This document shows, one piece after another, positions 45,556 through 60,100 of a stretch of DNA of 64,000 nucleotides (position 1 is its first letter; every line of letters starts with the position of its first letter). A program made the translations under genes and the position numbers. The notes beneath the pieces are model-generated. The model had not been told where the DNA came from. It saw only the letters and a list, made by a program, of their open reading frames with translations, and did no database searches. Source of the stretch: Ricinus communis. Lineage: Eukaryota; Streptophyta; Magnoliopsida; Malpighiales; Euphorbiaceae. Where the stretch lies: positions 4,137,283-4,201,282 of the forward strand of contig NC_063258.1 of NCBI RefSeq assembly GCF_019578655.1, read 5' to 3'.

Positions 45556-48500
45556 ATGGAGTCAACATTATGTATCTCAACAACCGCAGCTTCATTCACT
45601 CTCTTCAAATTATCCAAAGCCCTCAACCGTCATTTCACTCTCACCAAAGCTGCTGCTTCTTCTTCTTCTTCTTCGTCGCTCTTCACTCGCCGATTCACTT
45701 CCTTTCACTCTTCTTCTTCCTCTTTAAGGTCATTATGCGCTCTGTCGCCTCTTATACGACACCGTTTAGCGTGCGTCTCTAACTCTGCTTCTTCATCGTT
45801 TTCTGCCGGTGGAAACGGCTCTGGCGGTCCATTTGGTGGTGATGGAGGTGGAGGTGGAGGTGATCGATCGGACGCCGGAGATTCGAAGTCGAATTTGGCT
45901 GCCGGTGGGACAGAGGATGTATCGGCGCTGTCTCCTGATGTTATTATACTCGATGTTGGAGTATGCACCTCTTCTTTTTTCTTAAAATAAATTAATGTGT
46001 ATTTATTTGTTTTAGTTTTTGATATGATAAATTATTATTTATTTTTTAATTTAATCTTTTATTTATCTGGCTGTGTATTGCAGGGAATGACATGCGGTGG
46101 ATGTGCTGCTAGTGTAAAGAGAATACTAGAAAGCCAAGTATGACTTTATTTATTTACTCTATTTGAACTTTAATGTTGTAAATTTGTTCTGTATATATAT
46201 CTTGTTTCGTTGCTTCATTTAATGCTCGGAAAGTGAAAAAGAAAATGCAAGATCTCAATCCACTTGAACTCTATTGTCCATTCTCATGTTTGGAGACTTC
46301 ATAAATGCTAAAAGTTAATTCGCTCAACTTGAAATATTTTTTTTTTTGAAAGAAATGATATCATGCCTGAATTGACATGATATTGCAAGAGCTTTCAATT
46401 GAATTGAGTTTAGCATTTATGAAAATTATAACTAAATTAATTTTTAAATTGTATTTTCTTTCCAGCTCATATAAAATGTAACAAGTAATGAAAATTAATG
46501 CTCATCGTGCATTTTTCACTTCATTTATGAACACAAGAGAAGAGACATCTACTCCTTGTTGGAAGTTGTATTGGTCCCACATCACTAAGTTATTGGACTG
46601 TTATAATGTGTATTAGCCACTCCCTCCTTTGAGCTAGCTTTTGGAAATGAATTCTACTCAAGCCCGTTTATCACTCCTTTTGATAAATTTAAATTTATTT
46701 AGGAACCAACTAATTTGTTTATTGGTTATATGTTTTTGGTTTTAAAAGTAGTATTAGATCTTGAGGTATATTTGGTCAAATACTAAGATATTTTTGTTAA
46801 GAGTAATATTATCTTGTACACATAGTACCTAAGAGACGATTACCAATGACATTGATGCTGTACTTTTTCTAGATTTCTATGTATTTTGTATGATTTGTCT
46901 TGTTTCTGCATCTTGATGTTCTTATGTGATCATATTTATGTACAGCCACAAGTCTCATCTGCTACTGTCAATCTCACGACAGAGACTGCAGTAGTTTGGC
47001 CTGTATCTGAGGCAACAGTTATACCGAATTGGAAAAAAGAGTTGGGAGAGGCACTTGCAAAGCATCTGACTACTTGTGGCTTCAGTTCTAACCCTCGAGG
47101 TAAACATGTTACCATCACTGTTTTTTTAAAAGAAGAAAATTGGTTGCGACATACCTGTTTTATCATTGACACATTTAAATATGCTGACTGAGACTCTACT
47201 GTTGGTAGTATCCTAAAATTGATTTCCAGATTATTTTTCATATCTTAGTATAACATAAATGTACAAGAATTGTGGAAGACGGACCATCTTAGGTGGGGAA
47301 GAAAGAGTAGAACTATGGACTTTTTTGTATCTTTCTTCTATGTGGATAAAATTACACAGTAACTAGGCTATTATCTTTAGCACTGAGTGTTTGTGGCTTT
47401 CAGACATCCCCTGGTTCCTACTATCCTCAAACATTACTTTGAATGCTAGTGGTAGCTTATAAAAGTGCAGATGAGCCAAATCCTGCAACTTGCATACTGC
47501 TATAGCATTCTTGAATATGAGCACTGGATAAAGTAGAAAAGCAACTGGATATTTGACTTGGCACCCAAATGAAGGCTTCTTTTATATTGAACTTTTCAGG
47601 GAATTGCATTTATATATTTCTATCCAGTCTAGCTGACATTCATTTCTACATTTATAAGAGTTATTCTATAGTCTGCAGTGCCTAAAAACAATTTTGCTTG
47701 TGGGTCCTTCAATAGTCACAACTCACAAGTGTTGGTGCCATGCACATGGAACATTACTCACTGTCCGTTGATGATTTACAGGCACTGGCTCATAAATGGT
47801 CCATTCATCTGTTGTCAGATTTTTTTTTTCTCCATTATCTGATTATCTTCATTGCCCTTTGAATCTGTTCTTAAGATGTATATACAATTTAAATTATAGG
47901 GAACTGAGGTTTATTCTGAATATTGAGGTTCACTTGGTTATTTGGTAATGTAATTATAATTAATTTGCTAAATTTAATCCATATAGGCTATCAAGTATCC
48001 ATTTTGGAAGAAGTTGGAATTTGGAAAAATTAATCCTCTGGAAATTATGATGCTATTTATGTAAGTTAGATCAAACAATATGTACGCTCAGGGTATCCAT
48101 AATTCATTTAAAATTTGGTGGATTAGTGGCAGGTCAGGGAGCTACTGAAGGGGATATTTGACTGTAGAAATGCAAAAGATTTCTTATGAGCAACAATAAT
48201 TATTTATGGTATGTCACTAATCCATTAAGTTCTCATGTGACTTGTTTACATGAGTGAATCTTATAGCTATCATCTTTATTCTATTAGATGCCAAATGACA
48301 AGTTTGTTAGTAATTGTTAATCATATGATTTCTCCCTCCAATAGGTGAGTGTCAGCGGCTACTTGTGGTGGATTAATTGGAGAGAGATTCTTCAGGCTGA
48401 GGAGCCCTTTTCTTTTTTGAGAATGTTGCTATTGTCCAATCTGAACTTACCATGTCTATAGTTTATTATAAGGAGGTTTAGGATGTTCATCTGTTATGGT

Positions 48501-51500
48501 TAATGTGAACAAGTGCAAGCTAGTTGCTCTTCTATTTCAAGTGCTAATGTATTATTTTGGGCACGTTTGACCTTGCTATTATATGGAAGAAGAAGAAGAG
48601 TTTAGTACCCTCTGTTCTTTCTGAGGTAGTTCCCGCAGACAATCTAGAAAGCCTTATTGTGTATCTTGCAAAGAGTTCAGAATTCATATTTGTGAAATCT
48701 GGTTTCCAGTTCTTCACAAATGTTATCCACCTTATATAAAGCCACAAGTTGTAAAAATCTCATTGGTTTAGATATTCTGGCCCGACTTTATTTTTTATGT
48801 CAGCTCTCTTATGACAATCATGTTATATAGTCGGTACTGGAAAAAAAAATTGCTGGAGTAATTTTATTTTTTGTTGGATTTTTTTATTTAATTAGTAAAA
48901 GAAGTTATTCATTTATATCCCATTGTTTGGAAGAAATGAAAAGTAAAGATGAAAGCATTCACTTCCAATTTTGCCCTTGTTTGATAAGAAGGAATTTACT
49001 TTAAGTAGGGGCATTTTGGGGTTTCAATTGGAAGTCTCATTAATGGGTGTAATTGATATAAAGTAATGCCGCTTTTGGCATGATTTTATTTCTTTGTAAT
49101 GACATCCTATAGTTGAGGTGAAAGAACTGAATTCTAGTAATTATGAACTTCCCAAACATGAGAATTAACTCAGTAAAATTGAATAGAATTGAGTTCTTGC
49201 ACTTCTCTTGCACTTTTAGACTTTCTGAAAACAGTCTTCAAGGAATTAAGTTAATTACGTTCTGATTATCAGTGTTCATGGTAACACATGTAGATTTCCA
49301 AAAAGTGGTGTCTTTACAACAAGAATGCCAACTTTGACATTTTTTCTAGATCTTTCGATTATATGTATTGCCACTATTTTTCAGTTTGAAATGTGCAAAA
49401 ACATCGTTGGTATATATAATTTTTCGATGCACTATGCATGAACTGAAATTGACCATGGGTTGCCTTTGTTTCTGTATGTCCCTACTGCATCAACATTTTC
49501 TAGCCAGAGGGATCATCCTGGCATCTATTAGAAATGATTTTCCCCCCTCGTTTTTACAGTCATGATAGTGGCTTTTTTTATTAGGCATGATAACTCCAAG
49601 GGCAGTATATATTTTTCCATACTTCTCAAGAATGTATATGGTGAATATTGACTTTTGAGTCTATCTCTTCTTTCACTTGGATTTATTAACTTGTAGACTC
49701 GTGATTTTTCTTGTAATGTGGGATTCTATGATACTTGAGTGATGAAACAGAGTGAAATTTGACAGTAACAATTTTTTAATGCTTGCTAGTTACTAATAAA
49801 CATGTGTTTTGTTCTTATTATGCTTAGAGCATTAATTTCTACTAACTAATATGGAAGTTGCTGCCATATATATCATGTTTTCAGTTTTTTATCTTCATGA
49901 TATTGGACTTGGTTTTTTGTGAAAAGAGGGTGGAAGTAATTTAATGTCTGGATAGTTTTTGACCTAGAATATCACACCTTTGATATCATAAGTCATTCAA
50001 GATATGTCCCTCTGGAGTCTTGAAGAGAGCCATATTATTTGCATGATTTTGGTCTTAATCTCTGAAAGAGGATGGTAATACTCTCTTATCTCTAGCCGAG
50101 AAGTGATGGACATGACAAGAAACAAAGCTCTTGTGGTAGGGAGAGTTAAATATGAACTTGTCAGTAGCTTCTGCCAGATTTTCTTGTTTGGTGTAGAACA
50201 TAGGTCCTTTCTCATGTTGCATTTTTTTTGAGTTTGTCCTAGTGGGAGAATTTTAATATTAGCTTTTATTATCTGTTTAGGAAATTAATTCGTTTGATTG
50301 TTTATTTCATGTGGGAGTAAAGAGATGAGGAACACTCTTCCTCTGTGTCTTTATAGTTTGCCACTGTCGTAGAGAGAGGTCTGCAAAGCTTGTGGTTAGA
50401 GATATGCCAGAGCTTAGTGAAGGAGTTAACTATAAACATATACTTAACTGGTTCTTGGGTTTTCTACTTCTAAAGGAAAATGTTTGGATTCATTTCAACA
50501 TCTAATTGATTCTATTTTTAATTATATAAACATTAAAAAATGGTTTTTAGTTTCTATGTATTTTTAGTGCTCTCTTGTATATTTCTTGCATTGTGATGCA
50601 AAGGAATGAATATTTATACACGCATTAATTTACATATGAATACAGACAGATATATATACATTGATATATCTTTAATATGTATATTATCTTATATTTATTT
50701 ATGCATGTGTATGATCCTACATTCCATATACCATATCTGTGTTTTTTTTGCTTCTGATAAGTTTGAACTTCCAACTAGATTTTCTTTTGGGTCCCAATTT
50801 GAATGAACTTCTACGTAATATAGATATGTTTCAAGTGAATAAATATTTCAATGAACTTTGATTTCCACACATAAAACTTGGTTCATGTTGGTTGTCTGTA
50901 GTCTAGAATAGAAGGATCCCTCTCTCTCTCTCTCTGCGTGTTGTGTGTCTATCTTTCTTTTTCCTTTTTCCATTTTCATACATAAATTATACCCTGAGTA
51001 TCTGATCTCTGCAACACCTTGACAGTTCAACTTCTTGCTTGTATTCAGATGCAGGGAGACAAAAATTTTTTGATGTTTTTGAGAAGAAAATGGATGAAAA
51101 GCGTGCTCGCTTAAAAGAAAGTGGTATATCTTCTTACATCTTGCAGTTTAAAGTAGTTAGTTTTGGTCTATGCTGCAGTAGTTTGCTTTTCTTCTTACTT
51201 GTTAGATTGAAGTAGGAAATTGTAGTTATATGGTTGTATGGCTTTTCTGAATGATGATACATTGATCAAGAAACATGGTGCTAATTGCTTGTTTATTTTC
51301 CAGGTCGCGAGCTTGCTGTCTCTTGGGCTCTCTGTGCTGTATGCCTCCTTGGACATCTTTCACATATATTTCCACTGAAGGCTTCATGGATCCATTTATT
51401 TCATTCCACAGGATTCCATCTGTCCATGTCTTTGTTTACATTGCTTGGTCCTGGACGTCAACTTATCCTTGATGGCTTGAAAAGCCTTTTTAAGGGGGCT

Positions 51501-54054
51501 CCTAATATGAACACTTTAGTTGGTCTTGGGGCATTATCTTCATTTGCTGTTAGTTCATTAGCTGCCTTAATACCAAGGCTGGTAACTGATATTTCCTATT
51601 CCTCGCGAGTTTAGTTTCAGTTTTTGCTGCTTGACTACAAATGAAGGAATATTGACATAATGATATAGAAGTTGGTTTTGTTTTCTCTTTGGATTCCTGT
51701 CATCTTGGATATAATATGTATTTGCAGTCTTTTGTCTAGCTGCAAAGCTACTTTGGTCTGATATGATGCTTTGGATTGATGTATTACATATCATGATTGT
51801 TTGTTTGTACTTACAAGTGTCTGCCTGTGCTTGATTAGTTTGTGCGTGAAGCTGAACTGCAAAATAATAGGCTGTTAGGTGTTTGAATTTTTACATGCAT
51901 TTGTAGGTAGAGAGGTGCCCTTTTGTGCTTGACCTAAGTGAAACGGAATTTTAGAAAATTTTAGAGTTGGACTTTATTGAATGGGACCATACACTCTAAA
52001 GTTGGTCTATTACATGTTAAAAAGCAGGAGGAGAAAGAAATAGCTAAATTAGGATTACAACTCTATTTTAATGCAATGGTCAATCGCTCAAAAATACAAT
52101 TACTGCTACAATTTTCTTACTATCTTTAATATCGCATGGTATATATCTTTTTTATGTGAATATGCTGTAAAGATGTGTGCCTAACATTGGCTAGGCTTGC
52201 GCCTAGGCTCCACAGGACTTTGACGATTAAGCATGCTTAGTGCTTTGGACAATACTGTCTGCAACTGATTAGGATAGTGCCAATTGTTCAAAGAATGGGA
52301 TAAATCAGCTTTCTGCATTTGTATGCACAATTGTAAATGTTGCCGCGCATAGAGAAAAGCTTGACATTTTAAGGAATAATCAAGTCTTCTGTTGATATAT
52401 GTGTTAATCTAATCTAGCTATGGTTTTAGATGAAAGTGATTATATGATTGACTACTTCTTGAAGGAATTGTCATTGATTAATTATCCAAATGTTAAATAC
52501 AGGTTTAAGTCATATGGGTTTTTCTTTCTTGAATGAAGCAATCCATTTACATATCCCAGTGCTTAATTTGATTCTGTTGTTCATTTTATTTTCTTATGAA
52601 TGGCATATTTGTTGCTTTTAAAAGGTTGATTAGGCCAGCAATGCTAATGGCATACTTGACTGATTGATTATTGTTGAATGGGTGCTGTGTGAACAGGGTT
52701 GGAAGGCGTTCTTTGAGGAGCCAATAATGTTAATAGCTTTTGTCTTGCTGGGAAGGAATCTAGAACAAAGAGCAAAAATTAAAGCAGCCAGTGACATGAC
52801 TGGACTTCTAAGTATTTTACCTTCAAAAGCCCGTCTTCTGGTTCAAAGTAATATAGAAGATCCAGGCTCAATTGTTGAGGTTCCTTGTACCAGTCTCTCT
52901 GTGGGTGACCAAATTGTTGTATTACCTGGAGTGAGTAATGGACCCTTGCTTTCTTCCTGTAATATTTTGTATCTTCTGTTTATTCAAATTTTTATTGGAT
53001 GAATTAGACCTCCTTAGGTTCTTCTTTTGTTCAATTTTAATTTGATATGCTTTCCTTTTATTCCCCTTCTGCATCCTAATTTATGATGCCATAGCTGAGA
53101 ATCTGGCTGCTTTCTGCCAAAGATATGGTCACTTTCAAGCCCTTAACATCTAATTGATTCTTGTATTTTAGGATCGTGTTCCAGCAGATGGGATAGTTAG
53201 AGCTGGTCGAAGCACCATTGATGAGTCAAGTTTCACAGGGGAGCCATTGCCAGTGACTAAACTACCTGGGGTATTACTGTCTAGTCACATTTAACTAATT
53301 TTAACATTACATTTTTGCATATCTGCTTCTGTCAGTGTTATATATTATAAATAAATAAATAATTAGGTAGTAGTCAGGCTTGTGCCTCCCTCTGAAATAA
53401 TCAAGACACTGAATTTATTCCTCTGCCAGAGTAAAGTAGCAGCTGGAAGTATAAACCTGAATGGAACTCTAACTGTTGAAGTCCAGAGACCAGGTGGCGA
53501 GACTGCCATAGGAGACATTGTCCGTTTGGTAGAAGAAGCACAGGGCAGAGAGGCTCCAGTACAACGATTAGCCGACAAGGTTTCCTTTTTATGTCTTTCT
53601 TGCTTGTGATGTTATTTTATATAATCATGTCCCAAGTTTCTGGATAGTTGTGTCATTCTATTGATTTTGATTTCATTAATTCATACTTCTTCTCTCCTGC
53701 ATCACCAGGTATCTGGGCATTTTACTTACGGAGTGATGGCACTTTCAGCTGCTACTTTTATGTTCTGGAAGTTGTTTGGAACACATATGCTCCCTCCTGC
53801 TGTTTACCATGGGAATCCTGTTTCACTGGCTCTGCAGCTCTCTTGCAGTGTTTTGGTATGGCACTGTGCATTCAGTGGTATCTGATTCTTTAGGGATCCT
53901 GCGCTATTTTCCTTTAGAAGAACTCAGATATGTGCTTATTGTCATTCCTTTGATAATTTTGAAGTGACACTGTTATTTGAGTCATTCAGCTTGCTTGAGC
54001 CGTATAAGTTCTAACTATTAACTATCTTTTGTGTGATTTAAGAAATCTTCCACT

Positions 54055-54104
<50 letters not shown>

Positions 54105-57100
54105 GGGTTTGATTTTTGAGATTTATTTGGTCTCTGTTTTCCTTGTGGCATCATTTGGCAAAAACCTTTTCCTTGAATTTGCATATAATTCTTCTTGTTT
54201 AGGGCTGGAGCACTAAATTTGGACTGGATACATCATTATGCCATTAGACACACTGGAACGATGCACCATAGATTAAAGAGTTAGTTTTAATTTGGTCGCT
54301 TGTCCTTGCTATGATGATGGTAGTGTTTAAGCATAATGCCTTCAAGGATGGCGGCACCACTCAAGTTTCAATTTGGGAAAGATGAAAAGGCCATGTTTCT
54401 CACATTTTGCATAAGATGAACCCAGCAATGTGATACCTTTGTAATTATATCAATGAATTGCTGATGGTTCTGTAACTATAGCAATGAATTGCAGTGGAGA
54501 TTAATGTCACGATGGCACATTTCTACTTGTTGTGGTTGATTTAAGAATCTTGACTGCAAACTTTGTTATTTACCTCATCATCCAATCTTGACAAAGAATT
54601 TCTGGATTTACAAAAATAAAAGAACGATCATTTGTAATACTCAATTTTTATTTGGTACTTTTTGAGAATGCGTAGATTTTCCATTTGTTCTTTTAAAAGT
54701 AGTACTAAATATTTATTCTCTGAATGCAGGTTATTGCTTGTCCATGTGCACTTGGCTTGGCCACACCTACTGCTGTGCTGGTATCCTCTCTGTACACACA
54801 GTTCCAATTTAATTAATAGATTTTGATTGATTATAACCTCTCTCTCTCTTCTTTTTTATGTTCTTTTTAATCATGTACTAGAATTGCTTTATTTTAAGGT
54901 TGGAACCTCATTGGGTGCAACAAGAGGATTGCTTTTGCGTGGTGGAAATGTTTTAGAGAAATTTTCAATGGTAAAGACCATTGTATTTGACAAAACAGGA
55001 ACCCTGACAATTGGCAGACCTGTTGTGACAAAGGTTGTTACACTTGGAGATATAAAAATTACAGATACACAGTTGAGTGGTCTCTGTATCTACCTTATAC
55101 TGTTCCTATTTTCTGTGTTTCAAAGTTTTTCATAATGAAACTTTACTAAAAACTTATATTCCTATGAGAATGAAATTTATCTTTGTAGGTTCTTTATTTT
55201 TTTTCACTCCTATAACATCAGTTTTTATTTTATCCTCCAACTTACATTTTTTGTCTCTTCACTATTTTATTTTTTTTGTTCTTTTATATAATAGAAAGAG
55301 AATTTCAATGCAGCTTTGTATGAGGATGCAATGTTGTTAGCTATGACTATCTTTAAGCATTATCAGTTGTTGGTTTATGGAAACACCAAACAGCATGTGC
55401 ACTTATTTATTCTTAGGAGAAAAAAACTATTTGCTCAGTCATCCACCTAAAGTAGGTAGAGTTGAAAAATGAAATGATTTTTTTAATTGTATGCTCAATT
55501 GGATTAAAGTTCTTTTTTAGTTTACTGTTACTGGGTCATGTGCTTATGGTCTCTTCATGTTCTCTTTTCAGTCAAATGCTCATTTTTATCAGTCATTTCC
55601 ACATGCTTCTTGTTTGTTATCTTTGAAACGAGCACACTAAGTAATTAATCAATGCATAGACTTAATGATAAAAATCTTAAATTGAGGGCCTCGAGAAGCT
55701 TCAGCCCTAATAACTTGCAGAAAAGATCTAAACGCGCTTGTACTATCATTTACCACTACGAAAGTTGAGATATTTGAAATCAGTTGATTGTTCACGGAAG
55801 AAATGTAATCTAACATATATGCTTGTTTTACTGCATATTAAATGGGAAATGATGTGCTTCTGATGCAGAATGAATGCAAATCATAAATGGTCAGAAGTTG
55901 AAGTTCTAAGGTTAGCTGCTGCTGTAGAATCAAATACTCTTCATCCAGTTGGAAAAGCTATAGTACAAGCTGCTCAGGCTGTCACTTATCAAAACATGAA
56001 GGTAATTGATAAGCTTGAAGAATTTGTATCTTCTTGTCACCTTTTGTTTTCAATTTCTGTTTCGAATGTGCAAGACATATGGCCAATGCAATCAACATTT
56101 GTTACTTATCAGTCTAGTGTTATTTGCATGTAAAGCTTTCATTGTAAATAACTGGACCTGCATAAGATATTTTATGGGGTTTGTCAAAATTAAAGCTCTG
56201 AATGGAACCATGTGACTTGCTTGTCGAAAGTTCTATTCATTAGTATTGGTATTGAGTGTATTATTGCCAATTGTGCCATTTATCTCTCCCTTAATGTAAA
56301 TTGTTTTGTTATTAGGTAATATTTTTTGCTACCAAAATTTGCTTTTGCTGGATTTGTAGTGCATCAACTAGTCATTGAACTAATTTTTCCCCTTTGTTAG
56401 AAGGTATATTTGTCCCACATCATTGACTTACCGGGTCATTACCATGTACATATGTGAATTGGGTGTCCTATTCCTGTGAGCTTTTGGAAATGAGTTCTAC
56501 CTAAGCCCATTTATCATTGTATGAGAGCGAGACCTTGTCTGCAATAATGTGTTTAATTTGGACCCTGACCCATTTGCATGGTCGCACTAAGCGTGAGAAT
56601 GGTGTTAGAAGTTGTATTTGTCTCAAATTACTAAATTACTAGGTTGTTATCGTGTATGTTTGTGTTAGAGGTTGTATTTGTCTCACATCTAGGTCGCTAT
56701 CGTGCATTTATGTGGACTGGATACCCTATTTGTTTGAGCTAGCTTTTGGAAATGAATTCTACCTAGGCCCATCTATCACCCTTGAAAGAATAGGAAAAGG
56801 CTACAAGTATTGAATAAAGTATATGATACATTGAGGATACAATAACAATTAAATATTATTATTAACATACAAATATCTCTTCCATTTTCATTATGTTAAT
56901 CTACATTATTATCTACTAAATATACTCTATGGAATTATGCATAAAAATATAATTTTTTGAATTTGCTGTCAGTTTTTGAATGGTTTCTCAGCTATTTTAA
57001 CTATTGCCTATTCTTGAGGAGGATGAAAGCTCAACAAAGCTAAATCTGATGTTGGTATCTGAATCTATGTATATGCTTCTCTCTCTTCTATTGGAAGCTG

Positions 57101-60100
57101 TACTGCTGTAGTTTCTTAGATAGTTAGAAAGATGCACAATAATCATTGAAGAGATTAGGAATTAGATAGAAGTATGGGAAGAGAAGAAATATCCACAATC
57201 TTTTTCTTTAAAGATTATATCTTTTGATCCCCAGAAATTTTACAAGAAACTTTAGCCATGAATTTTTGGGAGGATAGTATGCTAATCTGATTCTTGATTG
57301 GCTCTTACACTAGATACCAACAAATAAAAGATACAACTCTCTCATTTTGGGGATAGAATCTGACCTGGTCAAGACGCTGGTATCTGGTGCAAATATGAGA
57401 TGGATACTGAGATGGGATTTGGAATATCTTTGATTCATGTCCAATTTATCACATGAAAGTTAATTTCTAGCAGGTGACAGATGGAACATTCATGGAGGAA
57501 CCTGGGTCTGGTGCTGTAGCTACCGTTGACAACAAGCAAGTTTCTGTTGGAACACTTGACTGGGTTCAGAGGTATTTTACTTGTTGGTGTTATTATAGCA
57601 GATGTATTTGGATCTGGATAAATGATTGCAGCAAATTTTATTAGCTTATTGCTCTGACCTGTCATTTTGGCCATGCAATTCAATCCCTAAATTTTTATTT
57701 TCTATTCAAATTCATGTGGCATCATCAAATGATAAAAGTCTTGGATAAGAATCCATAATGCACTATTTACTACAACACTTCTTATCTTATTTGCAATCAA
57801 GGTAGATTCTAACAGAACAGCAATTTTCAATTATCTTTAATTGGCATGTGCTGCAGAGAGGATACAAATCAATGTGATGGGGGTTTTGGTTTATTTTTCT
57901 TCTATACTGCCTTTGGTTTACAAATCACAGGACTCATTGTGATGTGAGTGTTCCGTGCACCATAGAAAATGGCATATTCCAGTTATATATCACGTCACTC
58001 GTATCAAAACAAATGTAGGACAGATTTAGATAACCTGTTCTAAAAGCTTTGATAGGCTAAAATCTGAAACCATAAGGGTTTCAAATCTCAAAGTATATAA
58101 AGAAATAAGAAGAGACAAAATCATCTTCTAAGAATCCTTGGACATTACACCCAAGGGTCCTTAGGAGTCCCATCTAAGGAGAGAATTGAATCATACAAAT
58201 CTAAATAACAAACCTGCCATAGTGTTGTTATTAAACTGAAATCTGAAAACTTAAGTCAAAATGAAGTATTACAAAGTTAGTTATATATATAGACTAAACT
58301 AATTTTAATTAGGAAATATTGAACTAACTAAGACTCCTAAATCAGACAAAATAAAATAAGGACTTCCGAAATAAATTTTAACTACTGTTCCAGAGAAGCT
58401 GGAAGTACAGAAATACCCCTTGGGTAATGAGGTAGTAAATACTAGACCAAAGATGCAAGTTGATTGATTCTTTGAAATTTGTTTTTCTTGACTTCTTCCT
58501 TGATTGCATTGTCATTATCTTTGTTAATGAAGTACCACTACGATATCCATGTTGCATTATCAATATCTATGCTCAACGTATCTGTTATGTTAGTATTGGC
58601 TAAAGTTACTCTTATATAATGAATACATGCTCACAAGTTTAATGCAGTTTATAATGACTCTTCTCTGGATTCTATATCTCTACTTATTGTTATGGGGGTA
58701 TCACTATGATATGGTATCCCCATTGCAGATCCATTTCCATGCTGTACAGCAGTCTATAGTGTGAAACCTTTATCCATATCCATGCTGTATCCCCATTATA
58801 GGGGTATCAAAATGATTTATTCTCGTGTGAGAATAAACATCAGTCTATTCCTATTACAGGCCGTCATCAATGCTGCAGTGACACCTTTGTCGTGATTTTT
58901 ATTTGTGTTTGCATTGATCTTGAATAGTTGTATATGGGATTAGGGGCAAGATATTTGCAGTCTCTGCTGCAGATAAAGACATTTAATCAGTTATAGCCAT
59001 TGTTAAAAGACTTAGGAACTTGTTCACCGAAGTTAGTAAGCCACAGCCTTTCAGATTTTTATGTAACAGCTTTTGTATATATGCACTACAAGTGGTGCAT
59101 ATTAGTAAGAAATTATTATATCCAACACAGCCAAGGCGAATGGGGAATGAGCAGCAATAGCAGTAAATATAATTGAAAGTCTTCGGCTATCACTTTGGGA
59201 ATAGAATTCAGCTGTCTGACATCTTAAGTTTCCTCTTTTACAGGAATGGAGTTGATGGGATTCTATTTCAAGAAGTAGAGGATCTTAAGAATCAATCAAT
59301 TGTCTATGTTGGAGTAGAGAATACCCTTGCTGGTATTATATACTTAGAAGATCAAATTAGAGAAGATGCTAGACAAGTTGTTGAATCCTTGTGTAGACAG
59401 GGAATTGATGTATACATGCTGTCTGGTGATAAAAGGACAACCGCTGAGCATGTTGCATCTGTTGTTGGTATCCAAAAAGAGAAGGTAACAAATTTATACT
59501 TATTGTAAAGCTAAGGATTGTAAAGATCACTTGTTAGAGGTTCTTAATAGTAAATAGTGGTGTGGATGCATCAGGGGAAACTAGTATCAGAGTTGGATGA
59601 GTTGGAAAAAAACTGTAATTCTTCGGCAGCCCCAGCCAAAGCTAGCTAGACTTTTAGACAGATTATAATCACTTCATGACCCTCAAATAAGTGTGTAAGA
59701 AAACGAACGAATCAGAAGGAAGAAGAAAAAACTTCTCACCGGATAATTGCTGGGGTATGAAGTCCAACAAAGTGTTCAACGAACCTTGAGCTACTAGTGC
59801 TAGAAGCAGCATTATTGATGTTGAAGTGTGCTTCTAGGATGCACACAAATCGTTCTGACCTGACTTTGACCACTTTCTGATCGCTGGTCAATGTAATCCT
59901 GGATCCTTAGCCCTGTCGCACGGGCATCGACCCAGGAAGAATCAATTCCAGACTTATTAAGAATCCATGATCAACTTCCTTTCGTAATACCCTACCCCCA
60001 GGGGAAGTCGAATCCCCGCTGCCTCCTTGAAAGAGAGATGTCCTATGTTATTCTTTGATACCATTGGGTTGTGAACTGATTCTGTTTTTGATATCCCAAT

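Noticed and set aside
45705..45968. Minus-strand proline-rich frame opposite PAA1 exon 1
   Set aside because: It is the antisense shadow of the Ser- and Gly-rich N-terminus of PAA1.
59993..60044. A functional tRNA-Glu gene
   Set aside because: The 5' acceptor strand and D-arm start are missing (21 of 73 bases), so it cannot fold; it is a plastid-derived fragment.
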